Below, in pieces: positions 32,112 through 45,274 of a DNA stretch of 64,000 bases (positions are counted from its first letter, which is position 1; every line of letters begins with the position of its first letter). The position numbers and the translations under genes were made by a program. The notes under the pieces were generated by a model, which was not told the DNA's origin, searched no databases, and saw nothing but the letters and a program-made list of their open reading frames with translations. Origin of the DNA: Trametes villosa (Eukaryota; Basidiomycota; Agaricomycetes; Polyporales; Polyporaceae); the NCBI GenBank assembly GCA_002964805.2, contig PUDQ02000020.1, positions 186,001-250,000 on the forward strand, read 5' to 3'.

Positions 32112-33341
32112 CTTCGGTGTTCAGGGCAGGTGGAGGAGTACGGCGACTGACGGAATAGGCAGGCGGCGGCTTTGGATCCTAACAGAGACAAACAGGCGCC
32201 TTCGGCGTACTCGGCGAGCCTCTCTTCCGATACCCGATGCTACTAATGACGTCTCCCGACAGTGGCAGACACGGCTACGGGTATCCGGAAGCTCTCATTC
32301 AGATGTCCGCTTACTGCTGCACTAGTGTCTCGGGAAGCTATCCTTCGTGTCCAGCCCTCTGCCGTTAGTAGCCTTTTCATATGGCCTTTGTGAATATGAA
32401 ATCGAGTCTCAGGCTATCCCGTACCCGACTCAATTACTGCTGGCCATCGCTGTCCTCCTGCAACTTTGCGCCCGCGTCACGGAACGGTTTTAAAGCTGCT
32501 AGTTCATGCTCGGCGGCGACTCTTTACCAGCATATGCTGTGACGACATAAGCGATGATGCAGCGCAGAACGAGCGCATGGTGACCTTGCTGCAAGGCGTG
32601 CTACCGCATTCAAATGATCATCGCGACCCTGGTACCGACACCTCCCATTACGAAGTTCATCACAAGTGGCGTTCCCGCCGGGTCGCCAGGTAGATGTTTG
32701 ACAGGAAGCGCCTGTCGATTCGCTCATCATGAGTGCCTTACCCACGGCATGTCACCAATAGCGAAGCAGGGAAGCCTCTCAGCCGTGCCTGTGCTACTTG
32801 GAGAACGTAACCCGGGCGTGCCGCGCTGCGCTGCGGTATATTGGGCGTCGTGTTGTCCACGCTCCCACCTTGGGTGATTAGATTCCCATGGGCTGCCTGG
32901 TCGGATATGACAAGTAAGTCGCTGGTCGTGTTTTGAACTGGACTGACATCCTCTGTTTACTGAGGCAGGTTGAGCAACAACTTGCCAACTACGCCGATCC
33001 GAGATGCACAAGCGGTCGAGACGCGTGCTTGATGCCGAGGGGAGATGTCATGCTATGACCAAAGCGGAAGGGCGGGGCCAGTGTGGAGTAAGCTCGGTTC
33101 AACGTTGCTCTAGAGGGCACCTTCCATATCGGCTGCATCCGCACGCGGAATTGCGTCCATTAAGGGCTACGCGATGTCGGCGCGACGGTCACCGCGCTTC
33201 CGCCCGGCCTCCTGCCCATGGCTTAATATACCCCCATGAGGGCGGCGCAGCGCCCCCCGTCCCCGACCTCCCTCTCTCTGCTTCTCCAACCTACGCTTCG
33301 TCTTCATCAGAGGAGCGCGCTCCTCGCTGTCCCATGCCGCC
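32112..33341. other. Intergenic region between U2 copy B and the DUF6534-like gene
   Basis: No convincing gene. It contains the recurring motif at 32162-32194. The last 100 bases are CT-rich and look like a fungal promoter and 5' UTR. Confidence 0.5.
32162..32194 (+). promoter_or_regulatory. Recurring motif, copy 2 (upstream of U2 copy B)
   Basis: Contains GGCGGCTTTGGATCCTAAC. Orientation relative to U2 is the same as for copy 1. Confidence 0.4.
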
Positions 33342-35574
33342 ATGGGCAGCAATGTTTTGGACTTGAGGTGAGTGCCCCGCCGTCACAGTCTAGGAATACG
33401 CACCGATCAGGGGCACAGCATTGGCGTTATCTTCATCGGCTTCTTGGTCACAGGATTGTGAGTAGTTCAAGCTGCTTCGTTTCCATACGCACTACCTCAC
33501 CGGCTCCCAGTTTGTTCGGAGGTTAGAACTGCCCCTTCTACCACGCTGCGTCCGGCGGGATACTCACGGACCAACAGTCACCACCGCCCAGACGGGCTGG
33601 TACTACAGGCACTACCCCAATGATCGTCGCGTTCTCAAACTTCTGGTACGTAAACCGCGGGTCATAACCGTTCTTTGCTCATCATGAACCGCGCAGGTCG
33701 CCGCTGTATGGCTATTGGATACGACGCATCTGGTTCTGTACACCGTGACAAGTGGGTTTCGAGCCAGGCGCGCTCACTGCAGTGTGTACTGACGTTTGTA
33801 CAGTGTTCATCTACTTGGTAGACAAGAAGGGGGCGTACTTCGGCCAGGAACCTCTGCCATGGTGAGTATCATAGCCAGTCACGCGGCACGTATGGTTTCA
33901 GATTGCTGACGTTGCGTATTGAAGGACGTCAAATGTGAGTCTCTCCTTCGCGCACCACCCGTTGCGTTCTAATTTCCTATAGGCGCAACTAGTGTGCAAC
34001 GTACGTGTCTTTCACCCGCCTCGTACGATCAGCGTTGCTCACGGTATCTTTTAGGCGTTCGCGATTGGGTCAATACAGTCGTACGCACGTTTCCTGTAGT
34101 CCTCGTGTTGCGACTGACACCGATTTCAGGTTCTATGCGTCGCGCATCTGGACGCGTAAGTGCACCGTCCCGCAACTTCCGCCCAAGTTTCTCTAACGAC
34201 CGCTGCAGTATGCAAGCGCAAAGTCCTCTTGGCGGTCATGGTATGCCTGCTGACTCTGTCATCGCGGAATAGCTGACAAATATCCTCATAGGTCGTGTTC
34301 ATCGTAGTCACATTCGGTATGTTGCTACTAGTACATGCTAGCCATTCCAATGGAGGCTTACGCGCGGTGCATCTGTGGCGTGCAGTCTGTTCAGTCAGTA
34401 AGTGGCACACACTACTGTATTTGCTCCGCATGCCTAATGATCGCGTAGTTCTATTTTTCAAGACGTAGGTCGCGTTACTTTCGGATAGCGAGGCGTGCTG
34501 ACATTCAGCACAGTGTCTTGACGGACACCGTGGCCGACTACGTCGCCTTGGTCGTGAGTTCACTCAACCCACGCTTCGCGTAACGACGCAGCGCCAACTA
34601 ACGCGGCACAGCCCTTTGACATCTCCTTGAGTGCCATGTGCGCTTCCACCGACGTACTGCTGTGCAGTGCTCTTGTCACTCTGCTCGCGCGGTCGCGCAC
34701 GGGCACGGTCGGGTGCGTCTCCCAACCCCTATGTCTGCCCGAGCGTTCTACTGACAGCACAATCCACAGAGCCAATCGACTCATCAACAAGCTGGTGAGC
34801 ACTATCTTCGGCTGGACGAGAGAGACTGAACGCGTCGACTAACGACACATTAGATGTTGTATACGGTTCACACCGGTTTGCTCACGAGGTACGCCCTTCT
34901 GAAAAGGCCGGTCATCGCGCTCGCTGACGTGCACATAGTGTAAATGCCGTCCTGGCGCTGATCTTCGTACGTCGTCCACACCCGCCAGGATGTCGGTGCG
35001 CTAATACACGTACAGGCGCTGGTCTTGCCTACTTCGTCCATCTTCGTCATGTTCTACTATATCGGCGCTCGATGTGAGTCTCTCGACGACCGCTTGTAAC
35101 TCCATCCCGCTGACCTCGCGTGCAGTGTACTCTGTCTCATTGCTCGGGACGCTAAACGCTCGCGCGAGCCTCCGCATGCAAGCGCAGAACATGGGCCAAG
35201 TATCACTCCCGGACATCCAGGTCACGGTCCCCTCTACGCCCAAACGATCGCTGTCGGACCTTGCAGTGCGCATCAAACCGGTACGTCTCAAAGCATTCAT
35301 CACTACTTTTGCTAACCCCTCGTTCCAGCCACTGTCGCACGAGATCTCCCTGGGAGTGCAGGCAGACACGCCGTCGTTCGGGAGCATCTCCTCCGACGCC
35401 ACGCGCGTGTTCTGCGACGGACACCGGTGCTACGTGATTCCTACGGACCTCGAGCTCGGACTGTACCAGAATCCCTCGGACTTTGTCGACGACGGTAGAG
35501 GAGCGCGAACAATGCCCGCCGACGTAGTGGTAGTGGAGCGCGACGCAGACCTTCGACGTACTGTGAGCGAATGA
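33342..35574 (+). CDS. Multi-pass membrane protein, DUF6534-like family
   Basis: Start MGSNVLDL at 33342. Many short exons, one only 11 bases (about 33511-33521), assemble into hydrophobic helices: IGVIFIGFLVTGFLFG, the signature-like TTAQTGWYYRHYPNDRRVL, VAAVWLLDTTHLVLYTVTM, FIYLVDK, an aromatic QSFYASRIW-like loop, VLLAVMVVFIVVTF, DISLSAMCASTDVLLC and LALIFALVLPTSSIFVMFYYI. About seven membrane segments are followed by a cytosolic hydrophilic tail from about 35130 to the stop. This layout is that of the DUF6534 family, abundant in mushroom-forming fungi and of unknown function. Exon edges are approximate and the family call rests on recognition of the pattern. Confidence 0.75.
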
Positions 35575-35908
35575 GTGGGCTTGTGATGCCTTGTGTATGT
35601 TGTTAGCCGCGGCGGGGCTGTCCTACTTTACGCTGTGTATGTTTGCTATCGCATGCTATCCTACTAAAACATTTAAGTGTCTTTCTTGGCTAGGTTTATT
35701 GTCTTGTAGGCGAGCGACGTGCGTCTCAAGCTCTCGTCCGGCCGGTAGGTTGGGCTGAAAAAGGAAGGCGGCGGCTTTAGATTCTAACAAGTACAAACAA
35801 CCGCCAGACATGACGTCGACAATTTGCAAGAGTCGCACGTTGTCTCAAACGCCTGCGTCGAGTCGGTTGCCTTGACGCTTCTCTCGCTCGACCCCTCGAA
35901 GCGCAAGG
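35575..35908. other. Intergenic region with the third recurring motif
   Basis: No gene seen. It is short and carries the motif at 35767-35799 about 110 bases before the next ATG. Confidence 0.5.
35767..35799 (+). promoter_or_regulatory. Recurring motif, copy 3
   Basis: Contains GGCGGCTTTAGATTCTAAC and matches copies 1 and 2 over about 33 bases. I see no snRNA within several hundred bases. Confidence 0.35.
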
Positions 35909-38224
35909 ATGTCGTTCACCTTTGCTCCGGACTTCGTGGTAAGTCTTTGCTACGACTGCTAGTGCACATCGCTCACCAGCGATGCGAAGATCACGACGCG
36001 GCGCAAGCGTACCGGGCAGCCTGTGGACCCTTGTCTTGGGTTCTACCCCGATGCCTCCCGCTCTTCCGCACGCGTCACTCGGGCAACTTCTCCCATAAAA
36101 TCAAGTCCAGCAGAGCTCTCAGGCTCTAGACCTTCCCGCGCTATCCCGGACGGTGCCATCGTACATATCGCAGACCTTCCAGCACGGAATCTACCACCCG
36201 CCGACGTAACCACCACTAGCTTGGAGGGCGTTCAGGTCGCGCTCGAAGCCGAGAGTCCCTCAAAGCCCCGCCCTAAGGAGAGCGCCGAAGCGGTCACCGT
36301 CGAAGAGTTCCTACGACGCGCCGCATCGCCAACGAAGACCTACGCCCACCAGCGTTCCCTGAAGCGTAGACGAGGCCAACGTGCGAGGCCTGGGAGCCAA
36401 GACAGCTACCATCCGTCCTCGGACATCCACTACTCCGATATCCCTGACGGTTCGTTTACCGCTTCCGAACCATCGAAGAAGCGTCGCGGAAAGGAGGTCG
36501 AATGGACCAGCGACGAGGATGAAGATGCTGAGACCGTGCGGAAGCCTGCGAAGCGTCGGCGGAAGCCTTTGAAGAAGGCACAGTCCCTTGCGGCTCGACT
36601 GCTGCTAGCTGGCGTCGCTACCGGAGTGGACGTCATCGGAGGCCCACTCGTACCAGCACTGGAGGCGCATATACCCACTCGTCGCCCCATACCTCTCGTC
36701 CCCGACCATCGCTTACCCTCCCCTCCCCCAGAATCGAAGGTCGTGCGACGTCACTTCATTGATCCGCGTAAGGCGCCGCCGCTGTGTAGGACGTCGTTCC
36801 AGTTCTGTGCCACCGCAGGCGAGGACGACCCTGCCACGAGGAAGAGGGCAAGGCCTATCACGGGATGGAAACCGCGTGAGCAGGATGTTACGAGTCGCGC
36901 ATACGACATACGCCGCAAGGCTTCTGCGAAGACGACAGAGCGACTAGTCACAGTACCCCTGGCGCTGACCTCGACGGCAGGGCAGGGAAAGGGGAAGGCG
37001 GACAGGTAAGATTTTGTTTATCTTTCGCATCGCCTGTACGAGTGCATGATTTACTCATGATATCCTAGACCCGTCGGTGGGCGCAACCTTGCTACTACCC
37101 AAGCTCGCCGAAAGCCGCCCGCTTCATCGCAGGCGGCGATCCCGTTTGGGCCGTTTGTTCCTCCTTCCCCGAAACGACCAGCGTCCTCCGCCATTGGCCT
37201 TCGCCCGCAGACTACGATCTTCGTCGTGAACTCGTCGCCTCGCGGGCCACCACTACCAGACTCCGGGGGAGACGACTTGACCCCGCCGCTCTGTTCCTCC
37301 CCAGTTGTTGTAGAGAATCCTCGATTTCCTACTTGCTCTAGACCATCCTCGGAGAATGCTACGGGTCCCATTGCTCAGCCTGCTGTCACTGATCCTCGAA
37401 CCGACTCTGCTTCCACTCCTGCTACTGCTACTGTTCTTACTGGTATGCTTCGTGACGACTGCTTGCCTGTCTCTATCGTCGGAACGCTGGCGTCTTCGAA
37501 GTTCTGTGCCTCCGATCTTGCCGATCCCACTGAGAATCTCGATGCTGGGGAAGACGCTCTACCAAGGCTACCAGTGCTTCCTTTGAAGCCGATGAAGTCT
37601 CTCGGTACCTTTCTGGACGGCTTTCGTGAAATCGCGCGCTCCGCTACTCAAGGATCTATGGGCGCCGTCTCCTTTCAGGGCAAGCGTCCTCGCCCTCGCC
37701 CTCGGACTGCGCAGGCGACACTCTCAAGGACTGGCACATTAGCTCATATGCCCTCCGCAAAACCAACATCCACTAGGGCGACTCTTCCTACAGAAACATC
37801 CGGGTTCCTCTCTATGCCGTCAAATCGCGTCTCGCCGGCACTTCGAAGACTTCAGCATCGTGTCAATCGCGCGAGTAGTGCTCTGGACACGACGGCGAGC
37901 GTCTTGGTGGATCTTCCTCAAGGTCGCGACATGGCTGTGGACGCTTCAGCTCCGACGTTCCCTGCCAGTGGTGCGTACTTGACATTGCTGTCTAAAAACC
38001 TGGTTTATCACCTGTAATCCATAGTGCTAGATGCGAGTGAGACCCCAGCGCTCCCCGGTACTGGTCCCGATGACGGTGACCCTATTGACGTCCTCGCCAT
38101 CTTGCAGAACCGCAGGCGGAATGTCTTACATCTGCCCTCAAGCCCGCTCCCTGAGTGGTCGGCGCTGCCTCCTGGTACTGCAAATGGGATTGTAGAGCAC
38201 GAGTCATCGGACGCGAGCGGTTGA
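35909..38224 (+). CDS. Unassigned basic, disordered nuclear-type protein
   Basis: Start 35909 (MSFTFAPDFV). Introns at 35939-35989, about 37008-37068 and about 37972-38026 keep the frame to the stop at 38224. I do not recognise the family. What can be seen is a largely disordered Pro/Ser/Arg-rich chain of about 700 residues with a strong bipartite NLS-like cluster (KKRRGKEVEW, then RKPAKRRRKPLKK) beside acidic SDEDEDAE. Short possibly folded stretches are SLAARLLLAGVATGVDVIGG, MKSLGTFLDGFREIARS and ALRRLQHRVNRASSALD. The last may be an amphipathic helix. A nuclear location is inferred. No catalytic motif is visible. Confidence 0.65.
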
Positions 38225-38615
38225 GCTCTCGAGAAGGATGTTGATTGGTATCACTTTTTGCGGTGTACAGCTTAGAATTTTGCGAAATTGTGCATAGATG
38301 ATACCTCCCTGTATCGTCTCTACCGATAGCCTCTTCCATCCGAGCTCTTCAGGCTACCGGCTGTGTTCTGCGTGCTGCAAGGTGCTGAACGTTAACGTTA
38401 ACGTTTCAACGGCGACCTAACAGCTCGCGGACTCTGCGCGCGCGTAATATGCGATGACGTCCACCACGTGCCAAGAAGTGAAGGCAGCGCAGCTGTGCCG
38501 AGTCTCTTGAGCAGCCGCCGTCTCACCGTTGTCCATTACACCCTCATCTCCGCTCCCTCTTCTCCTCGATCCACCTCATCGCACACACAATTCGGAGTCT
38601 GTCAAAGAGCGCAAG
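38225..38615. other. Intergenic region, metacaspase promoter
   Basis: No gene. A palindromic GTTAACGTTAAC lies near 38390-38402, and a CT-rich stretch precedes the metacaspase ATG. Confidence 0.5.
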
Positions 38616-41000
38616 ATGTGGAGCGGTTATCCAGGTCAACAAGGCGGTTATGGTGCGCCTCCGGGTCCTCCGCCACCCGCAGGGTCCCCTCCGTGAGTCT
38701 ACTCGTTTGGATCTGTGGTCTCGCAGTTTCTTACCGAAACAATGCGACTGCGTTAAGCTTTGGCTTCCCAAGTCCGTGAGTAGTTGTTCAAGTCTGCGCA
38801 CAAGTTGCACGAGCTCACAGTGCGTCGCGTCGCATCGCTGCGCAGCAATGCCCCGTCCCCCGGTTACAACCCTGGGTACAACCCAGGATACATGCCCGCC
38901 TACGGTGCACCTCCCGGTCCGCCACCTGGAGGGTACGTCCACAAACCTTCCATCCACTGAACGCTAGTGCTCAGAGCTACGCAGTTACCCTCCGCCTCCG
39001 GGGCCACCAGGGCCTCCAGGCTTCCCCGGCGAGCATCACCACCATCATCACCACCAAGGCGGTGGGTTCGCACCTCCTCCTGGGCCTCCGCCTCCCGGGT
39101 ACGGCTCCCCAGCCCCAGGGCATGGCCCGCCGCCTCCGATCCCCGCTAGACCTGGTTCAGGAACCCGGTACGCATCTCCGGCAGGACCTCCTCCAGGGCA
39201 GTACGGCTCCTACCAGGCGCCTCGTACGTCATCTCACGCGCTCGTATATGACATTGCCATACTGACAGACACACGCCCAGCGGGACCCCCGCCTCCCCCA
39301 CCCAGTCAGCAGCAGAGCTATGGACCTTCGTTCGAAGACGCGGAGCACCACCAGCGTCAGCTCTTCTTCCAGTATTCTCAGTGCACTGGAAAGAAGAAGG
39401 CACTTTGCGTACGCTATTATTCGGTAGACATTCAAGGACGATCCGTCTAACAAGCGCGTACCCGTTCTAGATCGGCATCAACTACTTCGGGCAGTCCGCC
39501 GAATTGAAGGGCTGTATCAACGACGCGCGCAACGTCGTGCAGTTCCTCAAGGGTAAGTCCTGTCCGGGCTACCTGAGAACGGCAGCTGCTAATACCGTCG
39601 TTGCAGAGCTGTGGGGTTACCGGGAGGATGACATTGTCGTCCTGACGGACGATGCGTCCAACCCTCGCCAGATTCCCACCAGAGACAACATTGTAAGCGA
39701 TGGTTTCAAATATCAGATGGTACGCATCTCAACTCGACCGCCATACCAGCTTGCAGCTATGCAGTGGCTTGTCCGTGACGCGCAACCTAACGACGCCCTG
39801 TTCTTCCACTGTGAGTTGATACGGTCACGCGCGATACCGTGGTTACTTATCGCATTGTTTTATGCAGACTCTGGACACGGTGGCCAGACGAAGGATTTGG
39901 ATGGCGACGAGGCTGATGGTTATGACGAAGTCATCTACCCGGTCGACTTCGACAACGCAGGTCACATCGTTGACGACGTAAGTACAACGTGCGCTCTATC
40001 TTTGCCAGTGCCTGACCGCAGTCTTCCTCACTAGGTCATGCATGATATCATGGTCAAGCCTCTACCCCCAGGCTGTCGTCTGACCGCAATTTTCGATGTG
40101 AGTATTCGGCCATCTTGTTTAGAATACAGCTGACGTTTATCCTGTAGTCGTGCCATTCGGGCTCAGCTTTGGGTACGTTGCTCAGCTCAACCGAGTCACA
40201 AAACTCGCAACTGACTCTGTTCGCAGATCTGCCGTACATCTACTCGACGGAAGGCAAGGTTAAGGAGCCGAATTTGGCGGCGGAAGCCGGCCAGGGCCTC
40301 CTCTCTGCCGTAACTTCTTACGCGCGTGGAGATATGGTTAGTATCGATGCGCCGCCGACAAACGGCATCGCGCTGATGTTTTGCTTTCAGGGCGGCGTGT
40401 TCTCGTCTGTGTCTGGTCTTTTGAAGTCGGCCACGGGTGGCAATCAGCGCGCCGACAAGATCACGAAAGCGACGAGGACGTCCCCTGCCGATGTGGTACG
40501 TACCTCACTCGACGCTGTCTACATGCTTCAACTCACCGCTTCACACGCGCAGATCTCTTGGAGCGGTTGCAAGGACTCGCAGACGAGCGCCGACACCGTC
40601 GAAGCCGGACAAAGCACGGGTGCCATGAGCTACGTACGTCAAAAGCCGTCTCTCACGCTTCCCGCGCTGATTATCTCTCTGCAGGCGTTCATATCGTGTC
40701 TACGTAAGAAGTTTCTCCGAGCGCCGCTCAGAACCCCCAGGGCTGATCGTCTCTGCACACACAGGGCAAAACAAGCAGCAGAGCTATCAGCAGCTACTCA
40801 ACAACATTCGGTAAGTTCACTGCCGTGGGCCGTGTTACGGGATTGACCGTGGGGTACTGCAGTGCGATCCTCAAGGCGAAGTACAGCCAGAAGCCTCAGC
40901 TGTCGAGCTCGCATCCTATGGTGAGTCCCACGTTGCTCGCGACATGCAGCCAAGCTGACCGTTGTTCGTTCAGGACGTAAACTTGCTCTTCATGTGCTGA
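38616..41000 (+). CDS. Type I metacaspase (caspase-like cysteine protease)
   Basis: Start 38616 ([20 protein letters not shown]). The Pro/Gly/Tyr-rich N-terminal prodomain with a seven-His run is typical of fungal type I metacaspases. The peptidase C14 domain follows: [35 protein letters not shown], the catalytic His in [13 protein letters not shown] (near 39875) and the catalytic Cys in [13 protein letters not shown] (near 40150; the Asp is on the preceding exon). Then come FISCLRK and a C-terminal [14 protein letters not shown]. Metacaspases cleave after Arg or Lys and act in stress-linked cell death and protein quality control. The many short introns include ones placed directly between catalytic motifs. 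All key residues are present. Confidence 0.93.
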
Positions 41001-42281
41001 AGGCGGACGCGAGTAGAAGGAACTTGGACTGTTGTACCCGTATCCGTTGTTGTAAGCGCTGTTCCAATGAACTGTAAGTTATCGATTCTGGCGGTCTGCT
41101 CCTGGACAGGGGGGGGTTCACTCTGCACTTTGGGGGAAGTGTTTGAACCATGCGATCGGAAGTGGCCGTGAAAAGAGGAGTGTAGCAGATCATGATATGA
41201 AACCGGTGAGCCCCAAGGTACGTCTTCACAAGATTCTCAGGTTCGCTACCACGAAACTGAGTTGCATGGCTAGTATGTCAAGCCCGAACGAAGCCTTTGA
41301 CCAGCCTAGGAACCCTCGAGAAGACTGCTTCAGCAGTATGGGTGATGCATCTGTCCCTGTTGCCTGCACCTCCTCCGTCACCTCGTTTTGCTACCCCTGG
41401 AAGAGCTCGTAGAACATTCTCAACGGCGCGATAACAGGAGGTGAAGTTTTTTGTCCCAACCCGAGCGCCGACAGATCGTCGCAGTTGGTGGCGCCCGATT
41501 TTACGACATCCTCACCATTGCTCACAGGCGGCATTGAAAAATGACACCGATGATCCCGGCGACTGAGTTGGGAAGCGCGCCAGTGACGGCGGCCTGTGCG
41601 GGCCTTGGCGGTTCGCGCGCCGGGGTATCTACGGAAGCTGGTCAGTTGGACGCTCCGGCCCACTTTGTGTATGAAAACTACCAGGTTGTCCCTTCTCCCT
41701 GCTTCTATCAGCGCGAAGCTAACCTTGCACCGCAGACGGCTGTATGTTCAGGCGTGCGCTCGTGCGGCTGTCCGACGGCCACCCAAACGCGTCCACATCC
41801 CATCCCGTCCCTTGAAGTCCCTCCAAACCTCCAGTTAGACGCGCCATGACCGAGGCTAAACCATTGCTCGTCAGGCCGCAGCTCTTCTGAAAATAAAATA
41901 CGCTAAGGGGCTGCCGGGCCGGTGCCTAGCAGCAGCCTCCGTGGAGGCGGGGGCGGAGGGAGGCAAGGTGGCCGAATTCGCCACATCCCCACAAATGCCC
42001 CCGTGTGGGGAGATGATCTAGCCTCATCAGCACGAGCTTGATCCATACGCTCACCAATGCCCCCGGCCCCATGACCTCTTCTGATTGCATTCATCCACAA
42101 CCCCTGCGGCTTGCACGTCATCCGCCTGACTATGACTCTTCATAAATACTCGGGAGGCGTTGCGGAGAGTCTTGTGTGGCCGACCGCTGACCCCCTGCTA
42201 ACTCTGCTCGACGGCCTGCTCTCTGTCCGTCTCTTTGCGCAGCAGCCTCATATATCCAGCTCCCCAATTTGAAGGCACAAC
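41001..42281. other. Intergenic region between metacaspase and transporter genes
   Basis: About 1.3 kb without a recognisable gene; only short frames. It ends with a CT-rich stretch and TATATCC near 42250, plausible promoter elements of the transporter gene. Confidence 0.5.
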
Positions 42282-44768
42282 ATGGCTGGTGGCGGTGGAG
42301 GTAACATAGTCGCGTCGAACCGTCGCAAGAACTTGGCCGGCCCTTCTGGTTGGGTGCGTCGCGTCTTCTCTCGCCCTTCGTCGTGACCGAAGTCTTCTGA
42401 CGATGCCTTGCTCCTGCCGTGCATTGTAGGCCGGCCTGCTTGCCAATGCTCGCATATTCGCGATCGCAGTCTTCGCCTCGCTAGGCGGTTTGTAAGTCAC
42501 CCCTGCGCTTTCTCCGGTCGACATCGCATGCTGACACAATTCATCGCGCAGGCTGTATGGTTAGTCCCACACTTACGACATCTCCTCCGTGCCCCATCAT
42601 GCTCATGAAATTCTCCGTACGCTCGCGTTTTCTCAGGGTACAACCAGGTCAGTACGATACGGCATTGCACCCATGCATGATCGCAGTCCGCTGATACCTC
42701 GGCGGCGTTCTTAGGGTGTATTCTCCGGCGTGCTAAACATGTACTCGTTCGACCAGCGGATGAGCTCCGCAGTCAACGACCCGGGCACCAAGGGCTGGCT
42801 CGTCTCGATCCTCGAGCTCGGCGCATGGCTCGGCGTGCTCTTCTCGGGCTACCTCGCGGATAAGCTCTCCCGCAAGTACACTATCGTGCTCGGTACGCGT
42901 CCGCGCCTCATCCGGCCCGCGACCCGCCTGACGTTGACATTGTGGGAACGCAGCGGTAATTGTGTTCTGCATTGGGGTCATCGTGCAGACCACGGCGTTC
43001 GCGCCATCTTCAATCTTTGGAGGTCAGCCGCTTATTCTTGGACTACATGGCGTCAGGTGGCTCACCTCCCGGCAGGACGTTTCATCACCGGTTTGGGCGT
43101 CGGTTCGCTCAGCATGGCGGTTCCATTGTACAAGTGCGTCTGTTGGGGCAGAATTTCTCACTACCGGTCTGACGGGAGAGTTTAGCGCGGAGCTCGCCCC
43201 GCCGGAGGTCCGTGGAAGTCTGGTCGCGCTGCAGCAGCTCGCGATCACGTTCGGCATCATGGTGTCGTTCTGGATCGACTACGGAACGAACTACATCGGC
43301 GGTACTGGCAAGACGCAGAGCGAGGCGTCGTGGCGGGTCGCGCTCGCGCTGCAGCTCGTCCCTGCGATTATCCTCGGCGTCGGAATTTTGGCCATGCCGT
43401 TCTCTCCTCGGTGCGTGGTCGCCTACTGAGAACTTTGACGTGCAGATTGGCTCACGGTAATTCTTGCATCAATATAGGTGGCTTGTCAACAATGGCCGTG
43501 ATGACGAGGCGCTGCAGGTGCTTAGTCGCGCGCGTAGACAGCCTCCTCAATCGGACATCGTTCAGATCGAGTTCCTGTGAGTAATTGCCGCGGGTGTAAC
43601 ATGGCGGACGCTAACCGGCGCATGCAGGGAAATCAAGGCCCAGTACATTTTTGAGAAGGAGACGTCCGCAATCAAGTTCCCCGACCTGCAGGATGGCACT
43701 TTCAAGTCAAACTTCAAGCTCGGCCTTTATGATTACTGGAGCCTGCTTCAGTACCGACGTATGCATTCCCTCTGCTGACATTTCAGTGCGTGGCCTGACA
43801 GAGAGATCGAATATAGCGCTGTTGTACCGCGTGGCCGTCGGCTCCTTGACCATGTTCTTCCAGCAATGGACGGGTGTCAACGCCATCCTCTACTACGCGC
43901 CGACCATCTTCCAGGATCTCGGTCTGACCGGCAACACGAACTCCCTCCTCGCGACGGGCGTCGTCGGCATTGTGTAAGCTCTCCCTCCCTCTCTCCCTCA
44001 CGCTGACTCGCAACTCGATGCTTACCCCCACATTTAGCATGTTCCTCGCTACCATCCCCGCCGTGATTTGGGTTGACAAGGTCGGCCGCAAGCCCGTGCT
44101 CATCTCCGGCGCGTTCATCATGGCCGCCTGTCACATCATCGTCGCCATCCTCACCGGGCTGTACCGCGACTCCTGGGACCAGCACGTCGCTGCAGGATGG
44201 GTCGCATGTGTCTTCGTCTGGATCTTCGCCATGGCGTTTGGCTACTCGTGGGGCCCGTGCTCGTGGATTTTGGTCGCGGAGATCTGGCCGCTGTCTGTCC
44301 GCGGGAAGGGTGTCTCCATCGCGGCGTCGTCCAACTGGATGAACAACTTCATCGGTATGTGCTTGAGTAGATGTCCTCCACAATCCCAGCGGTCGCTAAT
44401 TTTTTCATTCAGTTGGCCAAGTCACACCGACGATGCTTACCCACATCAGCTTCGGGACTTTCATCTTCTTCGGAGTGAGTGCCAATGTCGTCTCCAATGC
44501 CCGAGATCGCTCTCTGACCAGCCCAATCGTACTCTAGGCGTTCTCGTTCATGGGCGGCATCTTCATCTGGTTCTTCGTGCCCGAGACGAAGGGCCTCACG
44601 CTCGAGGAGATGGACGAGATCTTCGGCTCGGCGGGCATGGCCGCGGGCGAGCAGGAGCGCTTCAACGCCATCGAGAAGCGCATTGGTCTCGATGCCTACA
44701 ACGACCCCGACCGCGTGAGCCCCGACCTCTCGGATATCCGCAAGCACGACTCCATCGAGAAAGTATAG
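42282..44768 (+). CDS. MFS sugar transporter (sugar porter family)
   Basis: Start 42282 ([17 protein letters not shown]). Twelve membrane segments are expected and sugar-porter signatures appear in order: SLGGLLYGYNQGVFSGVL (helix 1), [13 protein letters not shown] (loop 2-3), [19 protein letters not shown] followed by [36 protein letters not shown] (helix 7, sugar-contacting Gln/Asn), [10 protein letters not shown] (loop 8-9), [20 protein letters not shown] and [16 protein letters not shown] at the C-terminus. It probably imports a monosaccharide by proton symport across the plasma membrane. The pattern is closest to fungal quinate/xylose-type permeases, but the substrate is not decided by sequence. 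About ten short introns. Confidence 0.9.
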
Positions 44769-45274
44769 TAGGTTCTGACAGGGAAAAGCGGGGAGGATCG
44801 CCACATCCTAGCCCACATACATACATTCCCTGGGTATGTCTGTGTTCATGTGTATCCTCATCTTGTCGATGTACATACGCGCCTTGTCTGTATTTGTACG
44901 TAGATCTGTTTACGCATCTAATGTTGACGACCATTGCTTCATGCTATCAGTTTTCGGCTGTTGTGGGAGAAACGTGGCTCGAGTGAGGTGGAGGCATGTG
45001 AGATAGAGTATGAATAGGATTTCACGTCCTTCGTGTCACTGTGCTTGCGAGCCAAACGTCCGAGCGGCGAGAGTACAACGACCAACCCTTTACAAGACTC
45101 GGAGCTGTCAGGACTCAGTGTAATACGCGAGGCGGCCGCTCACGTGAGCGCGGTAGAGCGCGGCGAGTCGCGACGCGTCGACGCGTTGAACGAAAGCGCC
45201 CGTGTGGCTTGCTCCCGACGACGATCATCCTGCCTTTCCGCCACATCTCCCGCTCTCTTAGGCGGGCCGCAAGG
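44769..45274. other. Intergenic region before the helicase gene
   Basis: 3' flank of the transporter with repeated ACATACAT-like stretches near 44813-44825, then the GC-rich promoter side of the helicase. No gene seen. Confidence 0.5.
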
